Source: Gammaproteobacteria bacterium (lineage in GTDB: Bacteria > Pseudomonadota > Gammaproteobacteria > GCA-001735895). From it: a DNA stretch of 5,466 nucleotides. Numbering within the stretch: position 1 is the stretch's first letter; every line of letters starts with the position of its first letter. Below the pieces are notes generated by a model, which saw only the letters and a program-made list of their open reading frames with translations, did no database searches and was not told where the DNA came from. Of this stretch, positions 1 through 5,466 are shown in pieces. A program made the translations under genes and the position numbers. The stretch is taken from contig JAASSH010000190.1 in NCBI GenBank assembly GCA_021767985.1, positions 1-5,466 on the forward strand. The letters are read 5' to 3'.

Positions 1-1756
1 ACTTCTCGATGTTTTTTGCGGTTATGGTCAGCTTGCTCGTGGTCGGCTTGAGCAACATCATCTTGACCGCCTTGCGGCATATCTTTGAAATCTCGCGTTC
101 AAGATTACGCACCCCGGCCTCACGCGTGTAGCGTTGGATGATCTCGAGCACCGCATTTTGCTTGATGTCGATCTCTTCCAGCTTGAGTCCGTTCTCCTTG
201 ATCTGCTTAGGGATCAGGTACTTCATCGCGATATTCAGTTTCTCGTCCTCGGTGTAACCCGGAATACGGATTACCTCCATCCGGTCGAGCAACGGTCCGG
301 GTATATTCATACTGTTCGAGGTTGCGACGAACATGGTATCGGACAGATCGAATTCGACCTCCATGTAATGGTCGGCAAAGGTATTGTTCTGTTCCGGATC
401 GAGCACCTCGAGCAGCGCCGAGGCTGGATCGCCACGAAAATCCATCGCCATTTTGTCGATTTCGTCGAGCAGGAACAGCGGATTCCTGACCTTCACCTTC
501 GCAAGGTTCTGGATGATCTTGCCCGGCATGGAGCCAATGTAAGTGCGCCGATGGCCTCTGATCTCGGATTCATCACGCACGCCACCCAACGACATGCGCG
601 AAAACTTGCGATTGGTAGCACGCGCAATCGAGCGACCGATCGAGGTCTTACCGACACCCGGCGGTCCCACCAGGCACAGTATCGGGCCTTTCAGCTTACG
701 CACACGCTGCTGTACCGCAAGGTATTCGAGAATGCGTTCCTTGACCTTCTCGAGCCCGTAATGGTCTTCTTCCAGCACTTTCTCGGCCTGCGCCAGATCG
801 CGCCTGATCTTTGATCGTTTCTTCCACGGTACGCTGACCAGCCAGTCGATGTAATTGCGCACCACGGTGGCCTCGGCCGACATGGGTGACATCATCTTAA
901 GCTTGTTCAGTTCCGAGTCGGCTTTTTCGCGCGCCTCTTTCGGCATACCGGACTCTTCGATTTTCTTTTGCAGATCCTCGACCTCGTTTGGCGCATCGTC
1001 CATGTCACCGAGCTCTTTCTGAATCGCCTTCATCTGCTCGTTCAGATAGTACTCACGCTGGCTTTTTTCCATCTGCTGCTTGACTCGACCCCGGATCCGC
1101 TTCTCGATCTGCATCAGGTCTATCTCGCCTTCGATCTTGCTCATGATGTGCTCGATGCGCTCGCGCGGATCCTGGATTTCCAGGATTTCCTGCTTTTCGT
1201 CCAGTTTCAACGACATATGCGCGGCAATGGTGTCGGCGAGACGGCTGGGATCATCGATTCCGGATAGCGAGGTTAAAATTTCGGGCGGTACTTTCTTGTT
1301 CAGCTTGACGTACTGATCGAACAGGTTGAGTACCGAACGCAGCAGCACTTCGGCCTCGCGATCATCGACCAGGCTGGATTTTTCCAGCATCTTGATCGCG
1401 GCAGAATAATATTCGTTGGTTTCCAGCAGGCTATCGACGAAAACGCGATCGCCCCCCTCTACCAGCACCTTAATCGTACCGTCAGGGAGTTTCAGCATTT
1501 GCAGGATAGTCGACAGGGTGCCTATCTGGTACAAATCCTCCTGCCCGGGATCATCCACTTCTGCATTTTTCTGAGCCAGCAGCAGGATTTTCTTGTTATC
1601 GGACATGGCCGCTTCGAGTGCCAGAATCGATTTTTCCCGACCGACGAAAAGCGGGATTACCATATGTGGGTAGACGACCACATCGCGTAACGGCAGAACC
1701 GGAATCAGTTGTCTGTCCTGTTGTTCTGCGAGCAGGTTACTCTGATAATCTGACAT
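1..1756 (-). CDS. lon: Lon ATP-dependent serine protease, N-terminal 585 codons (cut by window edge)
   Basis: Lon is a cytoplasmic homohexameric AAA+ protease that degrades misfolded proteins and short-lived regulators. My translation from ATG at 1754-1756 is open without a stop to position 1. The N-terminal substrate-binding domain begins with [15 protein letters not shown] at about residue 18, and a helical, charged region follows (about residues 200-320, including [20 protein letters not shown]). The AAA+ module has Walker A GPPGVGKT at residues 364-371 (bases 644-667), Walker B LFLLDEID at 427-434, a sensor-1 region [15 protein letters not shown], and a sensor-2 region with GVRNLERE (Arg550). 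These motifs sit 8 residues later than in E. coli Lon because the N-terminus is slightly longer. The protease domain with the Ser-Lys dyad would lie beyond the left edge and cannot be assessed. An AGAGG Shine-Dalgarno lies 5 nt before the ATG. The gene is 82 nt downstream of clpX and has its own promoter candidate. The truncation is a window artefact, not a mutation. Confidence 0.97.
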   Translation of the reverse strand, partial: MSDYQSNLLAEQQDRQLIPVLPLRDVVVYPHMVIPLFVGREKSILALEAAMSDNKKILLLAQKNAEVDDPGQEDLYQIGTLSTILQMLKLPDGTIKVLVEGGDRVFVDSLLETNEYYSAAIKMLEKSSLVDDREAEVLLRSVLNLFDQYVKLNKKVPPEILTSLSGIDDPSRLADTIAAHMSLKLDEKQEILEIQDPRERIEHIMSKIEGEIDLMQIEKRIRGRVKQQMEKSQREYYLNEQMKAIQKELGDMDDAPNEVEDLQKKIEESGMPKEAREKADSELNKLKMMSPMSAEATVVRNYIDWLVSVPWKKRSKIRRDLAQAEKVLEEDHYGLEKVKERILEYLAVQQRVRKLKGPILCLVGPPGVGKTSIGRSIARATNRKFSRMSLGGVRDESEIRGHRRTYIGSMPGKIIQNLAKVKVRNPLFLLDEIDKMAMDFRGDPASALLEVLDPEQNNTFADHYMEVEFDLSDTMFVATSNSMNIPGPLLDRMEVIRIPGYTEDEKLNIAMKYLIPKQIKENGLKLEEIDIKQNAVLEIIQRYTREAGVRNLEREISKICRKAVKMMLLKPTTSKLTITAKNIEK

Positions 1757-1761
1757 AGATG

Positions 1762-1766
1762 CCTCT
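1762..1766 (-). promoter_or_regulatory. Ribosome binding site of lon
   Basis: AGAGG on the minus strand lies 5 nt upstream of the ATG at 1756. It is the clearest Shine-Dalgarno sequence in the window, and it fixes the lon start. Confidence 0.7.
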
Positions 1767-1782
1767 AGCTTGAAATCTCGAG

Positions 1783-1813
1783 TTTATATGGGTGTCGAAA
1801 ATCCGTTTTCAAC
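1783..1813 (-). promoter_or_regulatory. lon promoter: sigma-32-type heat-shock promoter overlapping a sigma-70-type one
   Basis: On the minus strand GTTGAAA (1807-1813) is followed by 13 nt and then ACCCATAT (1786-1793). Against the sigma-32 consensus CTTGAAA / CCCCATNT this is 6 of 7 and 7 of 8 positions, with a spacer usual for this sigma factor. The same bases also read as a sigma-70 promoter: TTGAAA (1807-1812), an 18-nt spacer, and TATAAA (1783-1788), each box 5 of 6. Transcription would start near 1776-1780, giving a leader of roughly 20-25 nt that includes the AGAGG ribosome site. lon is a known heat-shock gene in enterobacteria, so position and type agree. No transcript evidence is available here. 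Confidence 0.65.
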
Positions 1814-1838
1814 CCGGCTCTCAACCAGCGATCGAGGC

Positions 1839-3113
1839 TTACTCGTCAGAAGCCACGCGCTGCATTTCTCCGCCCTCGTAAATGACGTAGGGCTGGGCAT
1901 GACCTTCGATGACCGCGGCGTCGACAACGACCTTGCTGACGTTATCCATCGCGGGTAAATCGTACATGATTTCTAGCAGGGTATTTTCAAGTATGGTGCG
2001 TAACCCGCGCGCGCCGGTTTTTCGCTCCATCGCTTTCTTGGCGACCGCGATAAGGGAATCTGCGCGGAATTCGATCTCACAGCCTTCGATTTCGAACATT
2101 TTCTGGTACTGCTTGGTGATCGCGTTTTTCGGCTCTGTCAGAATCTGTACCAGGGCGTTTTCATCCAGCTCCTCCAGCGTGGCCACCACTGGCAAACGTC
2201 CGACGAACTCGGGGATCAAACCGTACTTGATCAGATCTTCCGGTTCTACCTTGCTAATCACTTCACCGAACAGGTCCTTCTTGTCCTTGCTTTTCACATC
2301 GGCGCCGAAACCGATACCACCTTTTTCCGAACGGTTCAGAATCACCTTATCGAGACCGGCAAAGGCACCGCCACAGATAAACAAAATCTTGCCGGTATCG
2401 ACCTGCAGGAATTCCTGCTGTGGATGCTTGCGGCCGCCCTGCGGCGGGACTGAAGCGATAGTGCCCTCGATCAACTTCAACAGCGCCTGTTGCACGCCTT
2501 CACCCGAGACGTCGCGGGTAATCGAAGGGTTGTCGGATTTGCGCGAAATCTTGTCAATTTCATCGATGTAGACAATGCCGGTCTGGGCTTTTTCGACATC
2601 GTAATCGCATTTCTGCAGTAACTTCTGGATAATATTCTCGACATCCTCACCGACATAGCCCGCCTCGGTCAGCGTGGTCGCATCGGCAATCGCGAACGGC
2701 ACGTTCAGCAGCCTGGCCAAAGTTTCCGCCAGCAGGGTTTTGCCCGAACCGGTTGGGCCAATCAGTAGAATATTACTCTTGGAAAGCTCGATATCGTCCT
2801 TGATATGCCCCACTTCAAGGCGCTTGTAGTGGTTGTAGACGGCCACAGAAAGCACCTTTTTGGCGCGGCTCTGACCGATCACGTATTCATCGAGAACTTT
2901 GAAAATTTCATGGGGAATCGGCAGTTTGCTTTCGGTATCGTCGCCGCTTTCGTGGATTTCCTCGCGAATTATGTCGTTACAGAGGTCGACACATTCGTCG
3001 CAGATAAAAACCGAGGGTCCTGCGATCAGTTTTCGTACTTCATGCTGACTTTTGCCGCAAAATGAGCAATAAAGCAGCTTTTCGTCCTTATTCTTGGATC
3101 TATCGTCACTCAT
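1839..3113 (-). CDS. clpX: ClpX, ATP-dependent unfoldase subunit of the ClpXP protease
   Basis: ClpX is a hexameric AAA+ unfoldase that recognises tagged substrates such as ssrA-tagged proteins, unfolds them and feeds them to ClpP. The protein has 424 residues from the ATG at 3113, the same length as in E. coli. The N-terminal zinc-binding domain has Cys16, Cys19, Cys38 and Cys41. Walker A GPTGSGKT is at 119-126, the pore-1 loop GYVG at 152-155, Walker B with Asp184-Glu185 at about 179-187, the RKH pore loop at 228-230, the ClpP-docking IGF tripeptide at 267-269, an arginine in EFVGRLP near 306, and the sensor-2 region TGARGLR in the C-terminal part. All expected functional residues are present. 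The reading frame can be extended two codons to a TTG at 3117-3119, but the ATG matches family N-termini and has a GGTAG ribosome-site-like sequence (3120-3124) 6 nt upstream. It lies downstream of clpP, its partner, and upstream of lon. Confidence 0.98.
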   Translation of the reverse strand: MSDDRSKNKDEKLLYCSFCGKSQHEVRKLIAGPSVFICDECVDLCNDIIREEIHESGDDTESKLPIPHEIFKVLDEYVIGQSRAKKVLSVAVYNHYKRLEVGHIKDDIELSKSNILLIGPTGSGKTLLAETLARLLNVPFAIADATTLTEAGYVGEDVENIIQKLLQKCDYDVEKAQTGIVYIDEIDKISRKSDNPSITRDVSGEGVQQALLKLIEGTIASVPPQGGRKHPQQEFLQVDTGKILFICGGAFAGLDKVILNRSEKGGIGFGADVKSKDKKDLFGEVISKVEPEDLIKYGLIPEFVGRLPVVATLEELDENALVQILTEPKNAITKQYQKMFEIEGCEIEFRADSLIAVAKKAMERKTGARGLRTILENTLLEIMYDLPAMDNVSKVVVDAAVIEGHAQPYVIYEGGEMQRVASDE

Positions 3114-3148
3114 ACCCAACTACCGAAATCTCGTGCCCAATTGATTCG

Positions 3149-3177
3149 ATAATATTAGACCGAACCGCCAAGTACAA
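3149..3177 (-). promoter_or_regulatory. Possible weak clpX promoter
   Basis: On the minus strand TTGTAC (3172-3177) is followed by 17 nt and TATTAT (3149-3154). The -10 box matches the sigma-70 consensus at 5 of 6 positions and the -35 box at only 3 of 6. It would start transcription near 3142, about 30 nt before clpX, and could give extra clpX over clpP. This is a motif match only. Confidence 0.3.
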
Positions 3178-3202
3178 CCGAAAAAAACCCTTTTTGATCG
3201 GT
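3177..3202 (-). other. A/T-rich imperfect hairpin between clpP and clpX
   Basis: In the minus-strand RNA, ACCGA (3198-3202) pairs with UCGGU (3177-3181), and inside this AAAAA pairs with UUUUU around a GGG loop, leaving a small internal mismatch. The stem is mostly A-U and no U-run follows it, so it is a poor intrinsic terminator. It might slow polymerase, act as an RNA processing site, or stabilise the clpP 3' end. It partly overlaps the weak clpX -35 candidate. Confidence 0.3.
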
Positions 3203-3230
3203 GACCCACAGATAAATCGCAGAAGATTAT

Positions 3231-3905
3231 CTATTCTGTGTCGCCCTTCTCATCAGGGTCGGCACGCGAAGATAAAACTTTATCGATAATTCCGTATTCC
3301 ACGGACTCCTCGGCGCTCATGAAGTTGTCACGTTCGGTATCCTGATCGATACTGCTTTCCTGCTTGCCGGTATGCGCGGCGAGCAGTTTGTTAAGCCTGG
3401 CACGTACCGCCAGGATTTCCTTGGCATGGATCTCGAAATCGCTCGCCTGGCCCTGGAATCCACCCAGAGGCTGGTGAATCATGACGCGCGAATGCGGCAG
3501 GCCATAACGTTTACCGTCACAGCCACCAGCCAGCAATATGGCACCCATGCTCGCGGCCTGGCCGGTACACAGCGTGCTGACATCCGGCTTGATGAACTGC
3601 ATGGTATCGTAGATCGCGAGGCCCGCGGTCACCGATCCGCCCGGGCTGTTGATATAGAGCGAGATATCCTTATCCGGATTCTCGGATTCGAGAAACAACA
3701 GTTGTGCCACGATCAGGTTAGCCATGTGATCCTCGATCGGCCCGACTACAAAAATTACCCGCTCTTTCAGCAGCCTGGAGTAAATATCGTAGGCTCGTTC
3801 ACCGCGAGCGGATTGCTCCACGACCATGGGCACAAGATTCGCCTGCGGATCGTTATAACCGGTCATAATTGAGTTTATTTCGGCACTGCGAAGGTTATCT
3901 TTCAT
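3231..3905 (-). CDS. clpP: ClpP, serine peptidase subunit of ClpXP/ClpAP
   Basis: ClpP forms a barrel of two heptameric rings that cleaves polypeptides delivered by ClpX or ClpA. The product has 224 residues from the ATG at 3905. The catalytic triad is visible: Ser119 in GQAASMGA, His144 in MIHQPLGG and Asp193 in DTERD, with the same spacing as the E. coli Ser97/His122/Asp171 triad. The oxyanion and strand region [11 protein letters not shown] is intact. The conserved mature N-terminus LVPMVVEQ starts at Leu24, implying a propeptide of about 22 residues, against 14 in E. coli. An internal ATG (3864-3866, Met14) would give 211 residues and a propeptide of about 9. Neither start has a strong ribosome site: AGAGA lies 12 nt before the first, and none is seen before the second. 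The upstream ATG is the first possible, since an in-frame TGA lies two codons before it. The C-terminus carries an acidic tail ([10 protein letters not shown]) longer than the E. coli end. Only 25 nt separate it from tig. Confidence 0.97.
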   Translation of the reverse strand: MKDNLRSAEINSIMTGYNDPQANLVPMVVEQSARGERAYDIYSRLLKERVIFVVGPIEDHMANLIVAQLLFLESENPDKDISLYINSPGGSVTAGLAIYDTMQFIKPDVSTLCTGQAASMGAILLAGGCDGKRYGLPHSRVMIHQPLGGFQGQASDFEIHAKEILAVRARLNKLLAAHTGKQESSIDQDTERDNFMSAEESVEYGIIDKVLSSRADPDEKGDTE

Positions 3906-3930
3906 GGGGTATCAGGTTCTCTAAAGTGGA

Positions 3931-5235
3931 TTACAGGGCACCGTTCATCAAGTCTTCGAAACTACCTTGTTTTTCGGTCACGCTGGCTTTTTCTAAAATA
4001 TGGGCAACGACCTGGTCTTCAAGCACCATGCTTTCCAATCCTGACCGCGCCTGTTGATTCTGCCGGTAATAATCGCGCACCTGATCCGGCTGCTCGTAGG
4101 CGACCGCCATTTCCTCGATGGTAGCATCGACAAGCGATTGATCTAACTCTATTTTCTCCTGTCGAATCACTTCTGAAATCAACAGTCCAAGCTGCACCCG
4201 CCGGGTTGCCTCTTCCCTGAACAGCTCGTCAGGCAGGCTGGTTTCATCCATGGCGGAGGGATCCTGGCCCATACGCTGCATGGCTTGCGACCTCAGGTTC
4301 TTAACCTCTTCGGCAACCAGCGCGCTGGGTGCGATGATCGCGTTATGCTCGAGCAAGCCGCTCATTGCCTTGTTCTTCATGTCCTGCTTCAGACGGTCGT
4401 TCTTCTCTTTTTCCATGTTGGCGCGAATATCGGCACGCATCTTGTCGAGATCACCGTCCTGGACGCCGAAACTCTTGGCAAATTCCTCGTCCAGCTCGGG
4501 TAATTCCGGTTTTGAGACCTGGGTGGCCTTGAGCTTGAATTCCGCCGTTTTCCCGGCCACGTCCTTGCCCTGGTAATCTTCGGGGAAGTTCACCTCGACC
4601 GTCTTTTCCTCGCCCGCCTTGATGCCTTCAAGGCCGGCCTCGAATTCCGGCAGCATCTGCCCGGCCCCGATTTCAACCGCCATATCCTTACCGGCACCGC
4701 CTTCGAACAGCTCGCCGTCTATTCTTCCCTCGAAATCGACCATCACCTGGAAGCCTTTCTTGGCGGCCGACTTGGTCTCTTTCCAGGTCTTGCGCTGCTC
4801 GCGCAACTTCATCAGCATATCCTCGAAATCCTGATCCGTGATCTCGACCAGCGGCTTTTCCAGCTTGATAGCCTCGAACTCGAGTTGCTCGACCTCCGGA
4901 TAGACCTCGAATGTAGCGGTATAGGACATGTCCTGCTTCTCTTCACTGCTGATCGAATCGATGCTGGGCATTCCGGCAGGTCGCACTTTTTCCTGAATCA
5001 GGGCTTCCTGGTAGCTGGATTCGATGACGTCGCCTATTACTTCCTGCCGGACGTGGGGGCCGAACTTTTGCTGGACCACCTTCAACGGCACCTTGCCAGG
5101 ACGGAACCCGTCTAAACGGACAGTCTTACTCAAATCCTTGAGCTTTTTTTCTACGGCCTCGGTGACCCGTTCAGACGGAATCTGCACCGTCATTCTGCGT
5201 TCAAGGCCCTCGAGGGTTTCGATTGATACTTGCAT
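3931..5235 (-). CDS. tig: Trigger factor, ribosome-associated chaperone and peptidyl-prolyl isomerase
   Basis: Trigger factor binds the large ribosomal subunit near the exit tunnel and shields nascent chains. It has 434 residues, close to the 432 of E. coli. The N-terminal ribosome-binding domain (about 1-112) carries the signature loop GFRPGKVP at 43-50, where E. coli has GFRKGKVP. A linker follows (about 112-150). The FKBP-like prolyl isomerase domain spans about 158-241, with VDFEGRIDGELFEGG and the stretch from MLPEFEAGLEGIKAGEEK to FPEDYQGKDVAGKTAEF. The remainder (about 242-434) is the helical, highly charged chaperone domain, with a family-typical end (VLEDQVVAHILEKASVTEKQGSFEDLMNGAL, which I split mentally at VLEDQ and VTEK). 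The start ATG has a GAG-containing purine stretch 8 nt upstream (5244-5246). It is the first gene of the cluster and has a strong promoter candidate about 115 nt upstream. Confidence 0.97.
   Translation of the reverse strand: MQVSIETLEGLERRMTVQIPSERVTEAVEKKLKDLSKTVRLDGFRPGKVPLKVVQQKFGPHVRQEVIGDVIESSYQEALIQEKVRPAGMPSIDSISSEEKQDMSYTATFEVYPEVEQLEFEAIKLEKPLVEITDQDFEDMLMKLREQRKTWKETKSAAKKGFQVMVDFEGRIDGELFEGGAGKDMAVEIGAGQMLPEFEAGLEGIKAGEEKTVEVNFPEDYQGKDVAGKTAEFKLKATQVSKPELPELDEEFAKSFGVQDGDLDKMRADIRANMEKEKNDRLKQDMKNKAMSGLLEHNAIIAPSALVAEEVKNLRSQAMQRMGQDPSAMDETSLPDELFREEATRRVQLGLLISEVIRQEKIELDQSLVDATIEEMAVAYEQPDQVRDYYRQNQQARSGLESMVLEDQVVAHILEKASVTEKQGSFEDLMNGAL
3998..4023 (-). promoter_or_regulatory. 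Candidate heat-shock (sigma-32) promoter for clpP inside the tig 3' end
   Basis: On the minus strand CTTGAAG (4017-4023) is followed by 11 nt and GCCCATAT (3998-4005). The boxes match the sigma-32 consensus CTTGAAA / CCCCATNT at 6 of 7 and 7 of 8 positions; the spacer is at the short end of the accepted range. Transcription would start near 3990, about 85 nt before the clpP ATG. The bases encode a conserved part of trigger factor (VLEDQVVAHI), so the match could be a by-product of coding constraint. Confidence 0.4.
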
Positions 5236-5343
5236 GTTGAATTCTCGTGAATTTTAGGCTGAGAGATAAAAGTAAATTACGACCGGTCGAACTTGTGTGC
5301 CGATATCGGAGAAGTGCTGCGACACTGGGCGATGTCCCAAAGT
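5236..5343 (-). promoter_or_regulatory. 5' leader of the tig transcript with two 10-bp palindromes
   Basis: If transcription begins near 5343, the leader is about 108 nt. It contains two perfect palindromes, CCGATATCGG (5300-5309) and CGACCGGTCG (5280-5289), 10 nt apart, followed by an A/U-rich stretch that leads into the ribosome site. I recognise no riboswitch or tRNA in it. The palindromes could be protein-binding sites or short self-pairing RNA elements, or chance. Confidence 0.35.
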
Positions 5344-5350
5344 GGCGCGG

Positions 5351-5379
5351 ATTATACCCACGTCGGTGCAAGTTGTCAG
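5351..5379 (-). promoter_or_regulatory. Sigma-70 promoter of tig
   Basis: CTGACA (5374-5379), a 17-nt spacer and a perfect TATAAT (5351-5356) on the minus strand form a near-consensus housekeeping promoter, 11 of 12 box positions. The bases after the -10 box, CCGCGCC, make a GC-rich discriminator of the kind seen at growth-rate-controlled promoters for tRNA, rRNA and translation genes, which would suit a ribosome-associated chaperone. The predicted start is near 5343. Confidence 0.75.
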
Positions 5380-5430
5380 CCAGTTTTTCTGCCCGCTAAA
5401 CGCCGTCAGTTCCTTTCTCAGGAGCGATCG

Positions 5431-5466
5431 TCAGATTGCCTCGAGACGAGGGTAGATCTTGCGGAA
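5431..5466 (-). CDS. Possible last 11 codons of an unidentified upstream gene
   Basis: At the right edge one minus-strand frame reads FRKIYPRLEAI and then TGA (5431-5433). It is about 50 nt upstream of the tig -35 box, a plausible place for the end of the preceding gene. Eleven codons are too few to identify a family, and the other two frames are also open for a few codons at this edge, so this is only a suggestion. Confidence 0.15.
   Translation of the reverse strand, partial: FRKIYPRLEAI

Noticed and set aside
134..814. A 226-codon open frame on the plus strand opposite lon
   Set aside because: The minus strand here encodes the Lon AAA+ module with intact Walker motifs; the plus-strand translation has no recognisable family features and is an antisense shadow.
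1..1756. lon as a truncated pseudogene lacking its protease domain
   Set aside because: The frame is open to the window edge with all ATPase motifs intact; the missing part simply lies outside the window.
1909..2571. A 220-codon serine-rich open frame on the plus strand opposite clpX
   Set aside because: Low-complexity composition typical of antisense to a highly conserved coding frame; clpX accounts for the region.
3117..3119. TTG as start codon of clpX
   Set aside because: It abuts the GGTAG ribosome-site-like sequence, while the ATG at 3111-3113 has proper spacing and matches the E. coli protein length of 424 residues.
3372..3872. A 166-codon open frame on the plus strand opposite clpP
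   Set aside because: It is antisense to the full catalytic core of ClpP and has no credible domain or ribosome site.
3901..3908. CCCCATGA at the clpP start as a heat-shock -10 box
   Set aside because: The only upstream -35-like sequence (CTTTAGA) is a poor match with a spacer of 10, and transcription would begin inside the long-form coding sequence.
5275..5343. A tRNA gene after the strong TATAAT promoter, suggested by GTTCGACC near 5284-5292
   Set aside because: The presumed T-arm does not pair, and no acceptor stem, anticodon arm or CCA end can be built around it.
5351..5370. TTGCAC as the -35 box for the tig promoter
   Set aside because: Its spacing to TATAAT is only 9 nt; CTGACA at 17 nt is the correct partner.

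Overview
The window is a classic protein quality-control locus. Four genes lie head to tail on the minus strand, in transcription order: tig (trigger factor), clpP (ClpP peptidase), clpX (ClpX unfoldase) and lon (Lon protease). The proteins look gammaproteobacterial: the tig-clpP-clpX-lon order is typical there, ClpX has the same 424-residue length as the E. coli protein, and trigger factor, ClpP and Lon align closely with E. coli over their conserved motifs. Genus and order cannot be fixed from this sequence. Base composition is moderate, somewhat above 50% GC by eye. I see no mobile element, CRISPR array, rRNA, tRNA or sign of recent transfer.

Layout from upstream to downstream on the minus strand: positions 5466-5236 hold the tig upstream region, with a near-consensus sigma-70 promoter (-35 at 5374-5379, -10 at 5351-5356) and a leader of about 108 nt. 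The last few codons of another minus-strand gene may lie at the very edge. tig occupies 5235-3931. clpP (3905-3231) follows after only 25 nt, so it is either co-transcribed with tig or driven from a promoter inside tig; a heat-shock-type promoter candidate is visible in the tig 3' end. clpX (3113-1839) follows after a 117-nt spacer containing an A/T-rich hairpin and a weak promoter candidate. An 82-nt clpX-lon spacer carries a good sigma-32-like promoter overlapping a sigma-70-like one. lon begins at 1756 and runs off the left edge of the window after 585 codons, before its proteolytic domain.

The gene set works as one folding and degradation module. Trigger factor meets nascent chains at the ribosome exit tunnel, ClpX unfolds tagged or native substrates and threads them into ClpP, and Lon degrades misfolded and regulatory proteins. 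I found no previously undescribed system. The points worth checking are regulatory: the intragenic clpP promoter candidate, the dual lon promoter, the clpP start and propeptide, and the tig leader.
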